From Boswellia sacra (lineage: Eukaryota; Streptophyta; Magnoliopsida; Sapindales; Burseraceae): a DNA stretch of 64,000 nt. Below are positions 1-12,900 of this stretch, piece after piece (the first letter of the stretch is position 1; each line of letters starts with the position of its first letter). The stretch covers positions 179,341 to 243,340 of the forward strand of contig SNVD02006192.1 in NCBI GenBank assembly GCA_013180625.2, read 5' to 3'. Both the position numbers and the translations under genes were made by a program. The notes under the pieces are model-generated. The model had not been told where the DNA came from. It did no database searches and saw nothing but the letters and a program-made list of their open reading frames with translations.

Positions 1-1055
1 ATCACTAGATCCTCCTCCTATCTTATACTCGGATAGACCAACCCCAAGTTCCCCGCCACTTTCATATAACTCCCCAACAGTCCAATCCTCATGGAACAAA
101 GTCACCTAACCAATGTGTCTTAAGCTCTCAAAAACCCTATGGCTACAACCGACCTTTATCTATGAAACCAGGATTTCTCTATGTCTCTCAATTATTTCCC
201 TTTCCCTACCACCAAGTAAAAATAACCAACACCATTGAACCTAGCACCTCGACGAATCCATCAAAATCCCCAGGCCGTATCATGGCAACTCACAACCCCA
301 TTATTTATGGCACAACACAACAATACACCAACACAGAAACAAAACCCATCCACATATAAAAGATTTGAGAAATAAAAGTAAAAGAGAAGAGAAGAGAAGC
401 TAGAAAAAGTGAGTTTGTCAATACCGAAGCCAGATCTAAAATAAACGCAGATACCTTTCAAAAATCATACCAAGAAGAGAGAAAACACAAATGCCTTTTA
501 AAAAAAGCTAACCAAATACACCGTCTGGCTTCAGCCGACTTTGGCTGGAAGGAAAGTCACAACTGAGGTTTGAGGAAGAATGCTTCAACCGTGACTTCGA
601 GATAATAAACGGTGGATTTGAGGTTTGGGAACGAGTAAGCTTGCATTTTTTTTTTTACTGGATGCTTCAACCGAGTAAGCTTCAGGTTATGGATGATGGG
701 ACATGCTCGAAGATGGAGCTGCAGAGATTTTCGTGGGCTCTTGAGGAAGCAAAGTATACGGTGGGAATTTCTACCGTCCGAGTGAGATTTGAGATTGAAT
801 TTGAGAGATTGAAGAAATTAGGGATTTGGGAGGGAATGATAAGAGAGTGAGAAGTGGGAGAATGGCGTTAAAGAGAGGGGGCAAAATAAAACAATTAGAT
901 TATATAAAAGCTTTTTATTGCGGGTCTCAAGAAACGCGGTAAACTTCGTAACTTCTACTGCGGGTGTGGTAGCCTGCCACAAAATTTTAATTTTTACTAC
1001 AGTTTTAAAGGTCCGCGGTAAATAGGTGCAGTAAAAAGTTCATTTTGTAGTAGTG
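1..1055. mobile_element. CACTA (En/Spm) transposon, right-hand part only
   Basis: The stretch ends in TTTTGTAGTAGTG at 1055, whose reverse complement begins CACTACTACAAAA, the signature terminus of CACTA elements. Just inside lie repeated GC-rich subterminal motifs (variants of ACTGCGGG, GGTAGCCTGCCA, CGCGGTAAA at about 915-1030), closely matching those at the right end of the element ending at 13446. The left end lies outside the window, so no target duplication can be tested (the 3 bases after the end are TGT). No transposase or recognisable captured gene is visible; short ORFs at 162-359 and 641-850 look like chance. It is probably a non-autonomous relative of the 9994-13446 element. Confidence 0.8.
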
Positions 1056-3251
1056 TGTGTCCAGTTTGTATGAAAATAAAAACAAAGAATGAGCCGAATA
1101 ATGAAAATAAAAAATAAAAATAAAAAATTGGAAAAAGCTTAGCTAGATAGCTATACGCTTACTACAAAGTTTACCATTCTTCCGTTACCGTCGGTCCAAA
1201 CTTCTGAATTAAAACAAAATAGGAGAAGAGTTATCACTTACTTGATCAACAATAAAGTGGAAAGAAATAATCCAAGTAGCTAGAAGAAGCGAATTTCGGA
1301 TTTTTGCAAATTTGACTAGATGGTGGTTGCAATATCCTTAAAACAACATGCACCTTCAATCAGTTAGCTATATATGGAAAATGGAGAGCACTGTGCTCTG
1401 ACCTGAAGGAGCTCGAGCCCCACCAGATCAAAATAAAAATCTTAAATGTTTTTTAAATATTCTATTATAATAATAAGGTCGTATAGTATAAGATTTTTCT
1501 GTTTAGACTTTCTCACATCTTTTGTGAAACTACATTCAACATAAGAATATAACCAATATTTTAATTAAATGGATTTACAAACTTATTAGTTTTGTTTTAA
1601 TTAATTCACTGAATATTATTTTTAAAGAAGTCTTGCTTGGTAAAATAAGGATTCGTCTTGTGAGTGAATTTCCTATCAGAGTCATCATTAATAGCATTTA
1701 TAAATAATAGTTCCTTGCTCTTTCTACGAATTTTATCTATCAGACTCTCTCTTTCTCTTGCTTTTATTTAGCCATGCTAATAATTTTAAATGTTTTACTT
1801 TTTTAATCTTTTTAAGTAATATTTTCTGTTTGAGCATCTTGTTATTAAAGACTTAAATATTGGAGTTAGACGCACCAATATAAGCTTATATATACTTTTT
1901 TGAAAAATATAACTTAACAAAATATCATAACCATTTACAAGGGCAAAACATGAGGTCTTTGCATGTCATAGAGTGCATTAAAGACTCAAATATTAGAGTT
2001 AAACTCATACTTATAAAGTTTAAATTTTTAAGAATATGATATTTTAATACTTAATCGTTGTTTGTTTGAATCACTTGAGACTTGAGAAAACTTAAAACTT
2101 AAGAAGATTTAATTTATATAACTTAATAGTATGTTTGTTTGCTCTTTTATATATTTCTTAAAAAAGTGGTAAGAGGATATCACAACTTTAATGTAACTTT
2201 TTTACTCTTGTTGAATATAAAATATTTATATTATATTTATTACAATCTTTTAAAAATTAAATAGTTAAAAAAATTAAACCAAAATTATTTTTCGTTTAAA
2301 TAAATTTTATTTGTTACAATCATTTAAAAAATAAAAATATAATAAATGAAATCAAAAATTTAATTATTAAATAAATTATTTTAAATAAATAAAAATATTA
2401 TTTTTATTTATTTACAATAATTTATTATAATATATAATAAACATTATTTAAAAAATTTGAAATTTAATTACATATTACATAGTTAAAATTTGGAATCCAA
2501 ATACAAATAAATATAAATAATATTATCTTCTTAACTTAAATTATATTGACATATTTATCTTTATAATAAAGCATATAAATATATTTTCACTATAATTGTT
2601 TTAAACATTTGAAAATTTCAAATATAATCATTAATAAATTACAGAAATTTTTTTATATTTCAAATAAATATTTATATTAGAGAAATTAAATTTACTTATT
2701 TATCAAAATTAAAAATTAAAAAATTTTGAAATAAATATTTATATAAAAGAAATTTTATTATTTATTTAAATTTTAAGAACTTTCAAATCAATATTTATAT
2801 TAAAGAAATTATATTATCTTATTAAAATTAAAAAATAAAAAATTCAAAAAATCTCGAAATAACCATTGGAGTTGTCACCTTATCGTTGCTGGCAACCATC
2901 GTGACCTTGCACATATGGTACACTATTGGTACTGTTTTGATCATCTAAAGACGATCTACCTCCTTATTCGACTTTTTCTGGCAATAAAAGCAAAGTTTCT
3001 AGGAAAAATTCAGTCAAAGATCCGGCTGCCACATGTTTCTCAATCTTCAACCATAAAAATCTGCATCTATTACCCATGAAAACTATATGGATGAGTAATG
3101 GCAGCCTATTGTTTCTCTTCTTCAAACAATCGGGCACAATCCCTCATCCATCATCTAGATACAAGCAGTGTTCTCCAACAGCCATAGAGAATATTTGTAG
3201 ATCATTCGATGGGGAGTATTTTCATACCAATTTTTGGTGGTTAGAGTAAGA
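1056..3251. other. AT-rich DNA without recognisable gene
   Basis: No ORF of note, RNA gene or terminal-repeat structure was recognised. The stretch 2040-2860 is extremely AT-rich with poly-A/T runs. This is the flank into which the 55-kb chromovirus nest inserted. Confidence 0.6.
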
Positions 3252-3256
3252 ATATT

Positions 3257-5420
3257 TGTAGAATTCCAATATATATATATATTACAAATTTTAGAAACAA
3301 TGCCTAAGGGTATTTGAGTAATTTTTTTGAATTTGATGGGCTTTAGGCCATGAAATAGTTATAAAACCATGTTTAATAAATGAGGATTGGGTTGGATTAC
3401 AGTTGTGAGCTTATGTTAGAATTTGATAAGGATGAAATGAGCTTGGATTTGAAGTGAACTTACGCCCATAGGTTAAGGCCTTGTATATATAAGAGACATT
3501 AGGGTTTCAAAAGAGACATTTTTCTTTCATTTTTGTAATAGAAGAGGAGGGTGCTACGGGCTATAGGGAGAGAGAAAGAGAAGAAGAAGAGGAGAAAGAG
3601 AAGGAAGAAAAAGAGAAGAAAAGAGGGAAGAGAAAAGGGAAAAAGAAAAGGGGTGTATAGGCTTGGAAACTAAGCAGGGATTTTCTAACACTATACTTAA
3701 ATCTTATTATTCATTTTTGTTGTTTTAATTGATATAGGTTTGCAATGCATGTGATTTATTGTGAAATTATTTGTGAAATTATGTGCTTATGAAGTGGAGG
3801 AGATGTTGTTCTTGATGGAAGTTGTAGTTCATGTGACTGTTCTATGTTCTTTGAGCTGCTACATTTTTTTGGATTGTGATTTATATAATTTTTCTTTTTT
3901 TTTAGGAAAATAGACATATGAAGCTTTAAATAGCCACTTATTTCATTGAATTTGGATTTAAAATGAAATTTGGGTGAATTTTTGAAAATAGAAGTCAAAA
4001 TCTGGAAATTGCATTGTTGATCCGAGGGGCTTAGACATTTTTGCAAATCTGTATCTTTTGACACTAGTTTTGAGAAATCCCATTTTTGTTTTGAAAAGTA
4101 AACATGTCAAGCTTTAATTTAACACTAGTTGTACTAAATTTGGATTTGAAATGAAATTTTGGTGAATTATTGAATATAAATGATACAAACTGACATTTTG
4201 ATAGCCATCTGGGATTTGGAATATGTTTTTGCAAAACTATATGCACTAGATGTTAATTCTGTAAAATTAACATTTATACCTTATAATAGACTTCATAAAA
4301 TTTCATTTGCAAGTTGAATCACCCGAAAATCATTTTTCTACACTTTTTGGTGATTTTTCTAATTTGAGCTTGAAATCTTGAAATTTTCACTCGTTTAGTG
4401 ATAGGTTTGGATTTTTCATAAAAATTATATTGCCCTAGGACTTATTTTAGAAAGATTATATTTTATTTTGAATCTAGACATTTGAATCTTTCATTTCCAA
4501 CTGGTCTCACTTAAATTAGTTGAGTGTACAATTTATAGCAAATTTTCAAACTTAAAGATTAGCAGCTGAATAATGTAGTAGTATGGAATGAATAATATGG
4601 TTGAAGCTTAGAATTAATTTCTTTGGGTGTGGAATTTGGCATCAATAGCTTTTTAAAATATGCAATTAGAAATTGTATTGAAAGATTTATAAATATATGC
4701 ATTGGACCTTGGATGGGCCATTTCGAATACAGATCCAAGGGGAATGCGGATACAAAATTCTTAGTGTTGGACCTTGGATGGACCGTTTTGGATATGGACC
4801 CAAGAGGAACACGAATATAAACTTGAGATGTTAGACCTTGGAAGGGTTGTTTGGATACGAGTCTAAGGAAAACATCAGATGAATAATTTTAATTGTTAAG
4901 TGAATAAGTGATACCTTGATGTATGAATGAGAATGATTGTATGACTTATTGTAATAGGTTGTGTAACTGTGTAATTAAGTAACTGTTTGAATGCTTGTGA
5001 TTTAGTATAATGTTAGAATTTTTCCTACTGGGTTGTATGTTCACCCCATCCGTCCATATGTACACAAAAAGATATTCATACTAGTGGTGTTCCAGAGCTT
5101 TCCTAAGGAGTCTGGACGTTTACATGCATACAATGGTTTTGGGGAATATTTTGACTTAGCTTAGATCATGATAGACAATTTTGTTATGTAATTAGCAACC
5201 TATGTACTAAGTGTAGTCATAGGTGTATGTAAAAGTTTATCTTGAACAAATAGCTAGATGTTGGAATGGATTCATGTGATATGTACAAATATATGTGTAA
5301 ATTAGAAAACGATCTTGGAAAAAAAGAAAACGAAAAAGGTAGATACTAATGATGTCTCTTTATTATTTTCTTAATTAGTCACCCTTAAAGTATCTAAATA
5401 ATAGATTTTAAGGCGTAACA
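3257..5420 (+). repeat. 5' LTR of the chromovirus
   Basis: Starts TGTAGAATTC and ends GGCGTAACA, directly before the PBS. It aligns along its whole length with 55932-58050, sharing for example the segments around 3310-3500, 4620-4880 and 5080-5250. It contains a short (AT)n run near 3270 and a purine-rich GAGAAAGAG block at about 3540-3660, both also in the 3' LTR. A TATATATAA-like box near 3484 is a plausible promoter. Confidence 0.93.
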
Positions 5421-5423
5421 GAG

Positions 5424-5435
5424 TGGTATTAGAGC
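5424..5435 (+). other. Primer-binding site, initiator tRNA-Met type
   Basis: TGGTATTAGAGC lies 3 bases after the 5' LTR. It matches the usual plant initiator-Met PBS (TGGTATCAGAGC) with one C-to-T change, a common decay product of cytosine methylation. Confidence 0.85.
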
Positions 5436-5599
5436 TTAAGCTTTTACTGTTGACCTGGGAAAAGGATGTAGATTGTTTGGGAGGTATAGAGTTATGTCTT
5501 GTGTGGTTGCATGTGCCTTGAATATTTGTTTGTTATGTTTATCTTCTATATGTTATAGAATTCTGCCACTTATGTTTTTACCATTGATGAAATTAGATA

Positions 5600-6640
5600 A
5601 TGAGTTCTTGTTCTAGTTTCAATCCGCCTGAGGGTGGTGAGAGGTCAGAGTTTTATAGGGTTATGAGAGATATGGCCAATACATTGTCAGAGACAGTGGC
5701 AAACACAGTTAGAGATACTCTTCTGCTAAACCACCACCACCACCTCAACTGGTATTAGTGACAGGTGTTGATAATTGAATGAAGAATGCACTTAGAGAGG
5801 TCTGACGTCACAATCCTCCTATTTTTCATAGGGAGCCTGATCTCAATGTTGCAGAAGACTGGCTTATATGAGTTGAGCACCTCTTTAACCTTTTGGAAGT
5901 TGAAAAAAATTTATGAGTTAGGGTGGCAACTCACTTTTTGATAGGAGATGCATTGCTGTGGTGGACATCTATTGAGCATATTAGAGAAAGAAGTATCCTC
6001 ACTTGGAGAGATTTCTCTATTGCTTTTCTAGACAAATATTTTCTTTCAATCTTTCTTGATTAGAAGGAAAATGAGTTCATATACTTGACATAGGGGAATA
6101 CGATAGTGTAGCAATATGAGGCATGATTTAATACCTTATCCCATTTTGCACTTGGTTTACTAGTAGATGAGGCTAGCAAGGCTCGAAGATTTCAAAAAGG
6201 ATTGAGAGATGACATCAGACCCTCAGCTATAGTATGTAGATTGACCACATATGCTGATGTAGTAGAGACTGCCTTAGTTACAGAACAAGAGTTGTCTCAG
6301 GGTCACAGAGTGGAAGGGTATTGGCATACCTCCTAGAGGAATGAGACAGCATGATTGTTCAGCTAAGAGATAGAGAACTCATTTCAGTAAAATTTCCTTT
6401 AATTCCTAGTATCAGCTACTGCAATCTCAAAGCTCCATAGTAAGTAGGTCCGCACAAAGTCAAAAAGTTTGTTATGAGTGTGGGAAATCAGGTTAGTGAC
6501 ATCAGTGTCCTAGATGCTATGGATGTGGATAGTACAATCACATTCAGTAGGATTGTCCAATAGAAATGACAAGTCCTCAAGCTCAAAATATCACTAGTCA
6601 GACCTAATTGACTCCTTAACAGAGGTCAGAGCCACAGTCT
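5600..6640 (+). pseudogene. Chromovirus gag (broken)
   Basis: Begins at ATG 5600 (MSSCSSFNPPEGGERSEFYR) about 165 bp after the PBS. A gag core is recognisable at about 5825-6320 (AEDWL, GDALLWWTS, TWRDFSIAFLDKYF, RRFQKGL) and a zinc knuckle (CYECGKSG, then HQCPRCYGCG) at about 6470-6560. At least eight in-frame stops interrupt it, several of which look like TGG-to-TAG/TGA or CAA/CAG-to-TAA/TAG changes. The product would have been the capsid/nucleocapsid protein packaging retrotransposon RNA. It cannot be made from this copy. Confidence 0.85.
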
Positions 6641-6649
6641 AGACCACCG

Positions 6650-7130
6650 TCTCAAGGACGAGTTTTTGCTTTGACTCAACTAACAGAGCCTACATATAAC
6701 ATGGTTGTTGGAGGTACATTATTGATTTTTAACTCATAGGCCCATGTTTTATTTGATTCTGGAGCTACTCATTCCTTTATATTTACTCAGCTTGCATCTG
6801 CATTAGGATTAGAGTCTGATTTGTTGCATTTTGTATTACACGTGGAGTCAGCCATAAGTAGTACCATAGAATTTGGGAGGATATGTCATTCTTGTGTGCT
6901 AGAGATCAATAGGCACAGGTTGTCATTTGATTTGATACTTGATTTCACTGAGTATGATGTGACATTAGGAATGGATTGGTTGTCAACTTATTAAGTTATA
7001 TTAGGCTGTTACAAGAAGAAAGTGATAATTCACATGCCTGAGGGGATCATTTTCAGTTTCTATGGGGACAAATATGCATCCTTGCATTACCCTTTGCTTG
7101 GGTTGTAAAACCAAAAAGGCATCAGGACCA
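6650..7130 (+). pseudogene. Chromovirus protease domain (broken)
   Basis: The aspartic-protease motif FDSGATHSF is seen at about 6752-6778, followed by LGMDWL at about 6966, typical of the RVP_2 retropepsin of Ty3/gypsy elements. Stops lie at about 6737 (just before the active site) and 6993. It sits in frame order between the gag zinc knuckle and RT. Confidence 0.85.
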
Positions 7131-7149
7131 TGATATATAGCAAGTATTT

Positions 7150-7433
7150 TGGTAGAAGAGACCAATAAAGGGGCTTCTGAACTTCCTTATGTGATAAGTG
7201 ATTTCCCTGATGTTTTTCTTGAAGAGTTGCCCGGGTTACCTCCAACTAGAGAAGTGGAGTTTGCTATTGAGGTGTATCTAGGTGTGGCACCCATATCATT
7301 TGCTCTTTACTGAATGGCTCTAAAAGAGTTGAGGGAGTTGAAGTTACAAATAGAAGAATTGTTAGAAAAAGGATTCATCCGACCAAGTACGTCTCCTTGG
7401 GGTGCACCAGCATTGTTTGTGAAGAAGAAAGAT
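7150..7433 (+). pseudogene. Chromovirus reverse transcriptase, N-terminal part
   Basis: Translates to a typical RT start: EELPGLPP, then [17 protein letters not shown] and [17 protein letters not shown] stop lies at about 7310. The reading is cut immediately after KKKD by the 7434-9380 insertion and resumes at 9386 with the expected next residues, so the two halves are one domain. Confidence 0.88.
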
Positions 7434-7842
7434 TGATAAGGAATGGGGATGCTCAAATTAACAGAAAGGGAGGGAGATATAGATAAAGGAAAGGAGAGAA
7501 ATAATAGAAGAAATTTGAGGGAGAAGTAGAGTGAAATTGGGGGAGAAAAATAATCTTTTTACTAAAAGTTCAAAAATCCATATTCAACAACCTAAGAAAT
7601 AAAAAAACTAAAGATACTTATTTATAGTGTTAATAATCATAACTTGACTAGGAAATAGAATCTACCTCTAAGTAAACAAGAAAATATTAAAATTAAATCC
7701 TAAATAAAATAGTAAACTATTAAGTAGGAAAATAACTCAAATTAAGATTACTCCCAATTTAAGAAGTCAAAATCCCTAATTAATTAAAATTTCTAAAATC
7801 AAAATTAAAATCTCTAATTTATTGCTAATATGTCCTACATCA
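7434..7842 (-). repeat. LTR of the non-autonomous element (right LTR in its own orientation)
   Basis: 409 bp, TG...CA, about 90% identical by eye to 8972-9380. Confidence 0.85.
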
Positions 7843-8117
7843 ATTCTTATCCACTTGAAAGAACTCGACTTCTGGCGAGTTGTCAAGGAAGAAGTTGCCA
7901 ATACACAACAAAACGGCACGTTTTGTCTTGCACGATCATTGGAAAGTCATCAATCCACATCTTCACTTTATGACGATCCAATATTGAAAGCACACATGAT
8001 AGAAAAATTACTGATGCTAGAACGGCCTTCGATATTGGTAGAGAAACAATAATCACCATGGAAAACTTCACCATTGAACCAATGATAGGAGTAGAGAACC
8101 CAAATATGAATCACAAC

Positions 8118-8426
8118 CTATGAAATCAACTTTTTTAATGATTCATGAGATTCTTCATATGTACGCTCGACATCATCATTAGAATTCATCTTGCCCTTGA
8201 TCTCAATATCACCTCTAGATTCATGCCCATCTTCAAGATCAATCTCTCTTGCTTCATCATCCCCACTAGAATCATCACACTCATCCTCATGGTTCATAGG
8301 AGTTGCATCCAAAATCCCTTGATTCCTATGTTTGGTAGATGACTCTAAATTAGGGTCTTGTTTTGTGATAAAGGAAGCTTGTAAGGCTTTAATAGTTGCT
8401 AATATTTCTGCCATTCTATTTTTCAA
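8118..8426 (-). CDS. Gag-like or hypothetical ORF of the non-autonomous LTR element
   Basis: An open frame of 102 codons on the minus strand, in the element's inferred orientation. It has a helical N-terminus (MAEILATIKALQASF) and a long acidic middle (DECDDSSGDDEAREIDLEDG) followed by a mixed-charge tail. Position just inside the LTR and the coiled-coil-like start fit the N-terminus of a Ty3/gypsy gag polyprotein, but no zinc knuckle or capsid motif is seen. The frame seems to continue upstream with a stop. Function uncertain; gag remnant is the best guess. Confidence 0.4.
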   Translation of the reverse strand: MKNRMAEILATIKALQASFITKQDPNLESSTKHRNQGILDATPMNHEDECDDSSGDDEAREIDLEDGHESRGDIEIKGKMNSNDDVERTYEESHESLKKLIS

Positions 8427-8971
8427 AGCATCTATCCTAATGTTTGTCCTATTTTTTTGAGGCTTGTATCATTAGCTGGAGTGTTTCTAGTGTTTCGGGT
8501 TGTTGGACTGAGGTTTCAGATGTGTCAGGGTCTTCAGTTTAGAATGAAGTTTGGTTTTTCTTGCTTCTAATCACATAATAGGATAAAATTAGGCTAAATT
8601 GATGCAAAATTACTCAAATACCCACAAAATCAACAAGTCAAAGAAAAGTCAAAGGGGTAGAAAGGTCAAATTGAATTATGTGTTGTCTGTGAATAGTAAC
8701 TTCGGCGTGAACAATGTTTATCTGTGAATATTACTCCGAAATGAACAGTACTCCATGTGAATAGTGAAATCCCGTGAACAGTACTCTGATATGAACAATA
8801 CACGTTCGTAAATAGTGATTATAACTTTTTTTTTTAATTGAGGGGATGATGGAAGATGAAATTGGGGTAAAGTGAGTTAATGGTGGTGGAAGGTTTAGGG
8901 TTTATGGGTTGAGAAAAAAATTAAAGAATAAATAATATAAGAGGGGATCAAAACCACATTCGGATACTAAT

Positions 8972-9380
8972 TGATGAGGAATGAGGTTCCTCAAATTAAC
9001 AGAAAGGGAGGGAGATATAGATAGAGGAAATGGGAGAAATAGTAGAAGAAATTTGAGAGAGAAGTAGAGTGAAATTGAGAGAGAAAAATAATTTTTTTAC
9101 TAAAAGATAAAAAATCCATATTCAACAACCTAAGAAATAAAATAACTAAAGACACTTATTTATAGTGCCAACATTCATAACTTGACTAGGAAATAGAATC
9201 TAACTCCAACTAAACAAGAAAATACTAAAATTAAATCCTAAATAAAATAGTAAATTATTAAGTAAGAAAATAACTCAAATTAGGATTACTCTCAATTTAA
9301 GAAGTAAAAATCCTTAATTAATTAAAATCCCTAAAATCAAAATTAAAATCCCTAATTTATTCCTAATATGTCCTATATCA
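8972..9380 (-). repeat. LTR of the non-autonomous element (left LTR in its own orientation)
   Basis: 409 bp partner of 7434-7842, starting TGATGAGGAATG and ending CCTATATCA, followed by the TSD-like AAGAG. Confidence 0.85.
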
Positions 9381-9385
9381 AAGAG

Positions 9386-9990
9386 GGTTCATTACGTTTA
9401 TGTATAGACTACAGGCAGTTAAATTGGGTTACAGTAAAAAACAAATATCCTTTACCTAGGATTGATGATTTGTTTGACCAGTTAAGAGGATCTTGTTATT
9501 TTTCCAAGATAGATCTCTGTTAAGGCTATCATCAGTTGAGAATAAAGGAAAGAGACATACCAATGAACCGTATTTTCAAACCTCACTTGGACCAATTTGT
9601 AATTGTGTTTGTGGATGATATCCTTATTTGTTCTTCATATGAAGTTGAACATGAGCAACATATACGTATAGCTCTTCAAACACTGAGAGAACATCATCTT
9701 TATGCCAAGCTAAGTAAATGTGAATTTTGGCTATCAGAAGTAAAATTTTTAGGCCATATGGTGTCAAGACAAGGAATCTCAGTAGATCCATCAAAAGTGG
9801 AAGCAATTATGAAATGGGAACGACCAAAGAATGTGTTTGAAGTACGTAGTTTTTGGGTCTAGCAGGTTACTATCGGCGTTTTATTGAGAATTTTTCTCGA
9901 TTGATTGCTCCAATGACTAGGCTAACAAGGAAAGGAATCAAATTCGAATGGAATGATTCATTTGAACAAGCATTCCTAGAATTGAAGAAA
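9386..9990 (+). pseudogene. Chromovirus reverse transcriptase (rest) and start of RNase H
   Basis: Continues the RT: MYRLQ (decayed CIDYRQLN), [21 protein letters not shown], then the catalytic FVDD box ([10 protein letters not shown], about 9608-9637), GHMVS, and [14 protein letters not shown] with PMTRLTRKG. About 25 residues are missing between KERDIP (about 9545-9562) and [10 protein letters not shown], removing the conserved PFGLTNAP block; the frame is kept, so this is a clean internal deletion. A 1-base shift at about 9857 precedes GLAGYY. Cut at 9993 by the next CACTA insertion. Confidence 0.9.
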
Positions 9991-9993
9991 AGA

Positions 9994-12900
9994 CACTACA
10001 AGAAAAAAAGCTTTTTACGGCGGGCTAAAATCGCGGTAAAAAGTCATTTACGGCGGGTTTACGACAGTTTTAGCCCGCTGTAAAAAGATATTTAACTTTT
10101 TACCATGGTTTTGGCATGCTGTAAAAGACCTTTTATCGCGGTTTTTGAGCCCGCCATAAATAACTATCATGTGATTGTCCAACAATATTTTTACTTTTTA
10201 CTTCGGTTTTTGGCCTTCAGTAAAAGACCTTTTACTGCATTATAAAGACCTTTCATTAAAAACCCTGCATTTGTAACTGCTATTGATTTTAACATATTTA
10301 TTTCATTATAAATCTATGTGAACAAAATCCAAATATCATATGTATGTAAAATAAAAATTAATTAACAAAATCATATATTTTTGATACATTGTTTATAATT
10401 AACGTTAACTACATAAGTCATTGATCTAAAAGTATATAAAGCCTAAAACGTCAAATCAATCCAGCAACTAGGGCTAGCTCATCAAACTTTCTTTGGAAAT
10501 CAGCTCATCAAACTTTCTCTGAAGGTCAGCTCATCAAACTTTTCTTGAATCCAAGCCACTGTAATCCAATAAAAACAAATCTACCCATTTAGTCAATTAA
10601 CATAAGCATCTTAATTATTTGCTCCACTTGAAATGCAAGCAACATAAGCATAAAATTTATCAACCAATTAAAGAAAATGCATAAATATTGTAAACAAGTT
10701 ACCTACGTTAGAGACTTTTCTATGCTTTGTCATGAAATGTTGCACTCGAAGTAAAACACATTGAACCATCCAAATATTCCCTTAAGAAACCGAAACATCA
10801 TTGGTTCCCTATAAGTACAATGAATAAGTCACTTAATAGAAAATGGAGATCCACAAATTTACTTCACTCTAAGGATTCAATTATGGTATATTAAGCAAAA
10901 CCAGTCATCAAATTTCAAAGCTAATCTTTTTTGTGGCAAGTAACATAACAAATAATAGCTATTATTAACTAATAACTTATTAAACAACCAAGTAATGTTC
11001 ACTATCTTTAAGCTAGCTAGCAAATAAATGTATCATAAATAGATGTGAAAGCCAATTTTTCCTAGCAAACTCAATAAAACTTAGTCACCAAGTTCAATAC
11101 AAAACTCTTTCACAAAAAAAAAAAGTATCAATAATTCTTTGTTCTCATACCAATAAACAAGAAAGTATCAATAATTCTTTATGCCCACTAAAATTCAATA
11201 TCAGCAGTTTACAAAAATTGAAAACTAACATTTTAGCAGCTACTAATATAACTATATACTTGAAAATGTCTAGCTGCAAATCAAATTTAGTTAGATGCTC
11301 CTTTCTCCCTCTATCTAACCTTTCTTGAATTAGAGTTGACAAATTTCAGTGTTAAAGAAAGCCTTTTTTTAAAGTAGCCAAAATGAAAGAGAAATAGAAG
11401 GAAAAAAAAATCATATAAAACATGACAAACTTGAACAACCTTCCCAAACTAAATGTGATACCTAAAAATAATCATTTAAAACTTAGAGGCCTCACTAAAA
11501 TTTGCCCAAATTTAGCCTTTGTCAGATCAAGAAGTGGTTTCCACATGATTTAACCTGGTCAAGGAATATTATTATGTAAATAAATCTTGCAACCAAGTTA
11601 TGAACTTTTATTTGTAAAAGTAAAAAAATATGTGGCCTAAAACAATGAATGAGACAATATTAATAAATGTCCTTTAAAGTCATTGTCTTACACTTCTTTA
11701 CAAAGCTTTGACGATACAAAACAAAATATAATGCTTGAGACAATTCACCTTTATAAAGCTTTGACGATTGACTATATATATGTTAACCTAAAAACTAAGA
11801 GAAATTATAAAGGAGTACAAGAAGAAGGAAGGAGAAGCAAATAGAAGAAAGAGAGTGCGAGTAAAAGTAACAAATAGAGAAGAAATTTGCTACTAAGAGA
11901 AAGATTAGAGAATTTTGCCCGAACCGAACAAGTTTTCAATAGTTGCAAGTAACGTAGCTTCAAAACCAATAAGTGTATTCTCTTTCACTTCTTTTTTCAA
12001 TTACATGTTTTGCACTTTTAATCACTTTACCTTGTTCTTTTTCCTCCGCATTTTTTTTAAACAAGTTCTTATTTAAATAATGCAAATTGCCTATAACATC
12101 AATGGCCAGCTGCAAGCCACATCTCGCCATAGTTGGGATTAGCCTGTGATATGCATACATTATGATTGAGTTGGCAAGAGAAATAAAGATTTAAAAAGCT
12201 ATAATTAAATCAATCTTTTTGTCTGTTTGGATAACATATATTTCATAGGTGTTGATAATAAAGAAGAAGCTACAATATTTACGGGTGGGCCTTGCAGAGA
12301 GTAAATGCGTAAAAAGCTTAGTGGAATCTTTATCTTTTGGAACCTTTCCTTGTAGATGAAAACATGCCATAAAGGATAAGTGATAATTTGTCTATACATG
12401 TGATTCATTAGACTCGAATAACTCCAGTAGGACAAGACTTTATTTGTAAAATTGGAATAAATTAATAACTTTAGTGGATTTGAAACACAAACAAATTAAA
12501 TTAATAAACATATCGTGATTTCAGATTTAACAAATGAAATCCCAAACTCCCAACATTAATTAACATCTAATTTACCAAATTAAAATAAAAAAATTAAACA
12601 CCTAAATCGAATCTAAGCACCAAATAAAAAAATTCAAATAATTAAATTCAAAAAGGAATTAAAATCATTAAATCAAATGCATTAGTCATAAGGTAGCATC
12701 AGTTAATGGCTTACTAAATGGGTTTTTGTGTTCATGATGGAAGGAGGAGTGTCAGGTTCCAACACTGATCCTCAACCTCAAGCTCCGTTTGATAAATCAC
12801 GGGTTTTGGATGTAACCTCTTGGTAGTTTGGTTCCAGTATTGCCATCAAGCTTGCTTCAAATATGCCCCTCCTTGTGGTCCTTTCCCAACTGGGTTTTCA

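Larger units (their letters stand above)
7434..9380 (-). mobile_element. Non-autonomous LTR element inserted in the chromovirus RT
   Basis: Two LTRs of identical length (409 bp: 7434-7842 and 8972-9380) begin TGATRAGGAATG and end CCTAYATCA. The flanking 5-mers are AAGAT (7429-7433) and AAGAG (9381-9385), a TSD with one change; removing the element and one TSD copy restores RT continuity. Beside the LTR at 8972, the minus strand reads ATTAGTATCCGAATG, like a tRNA-Met-type PBS, so the element probably lies on the minus strand. The interior is only 1.13 kb, too small for pol. It is a TRIM/TR-GAG-like parasite needing a helper. Confidence 0.85.

Noticed and set aside
9536..9862. Intact reverse transcriptase gene
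   Set aside because: It is a fragment of the broken chromovirus pol with a 25-residue deletion.
11960..12160. Minus-strand ORF in the 9994-13446 CACTA (LAIDVIGNLHYLNKN) as another captured gene
   Set aside because: Composition looks genic but I recognise no family and see no second exon.
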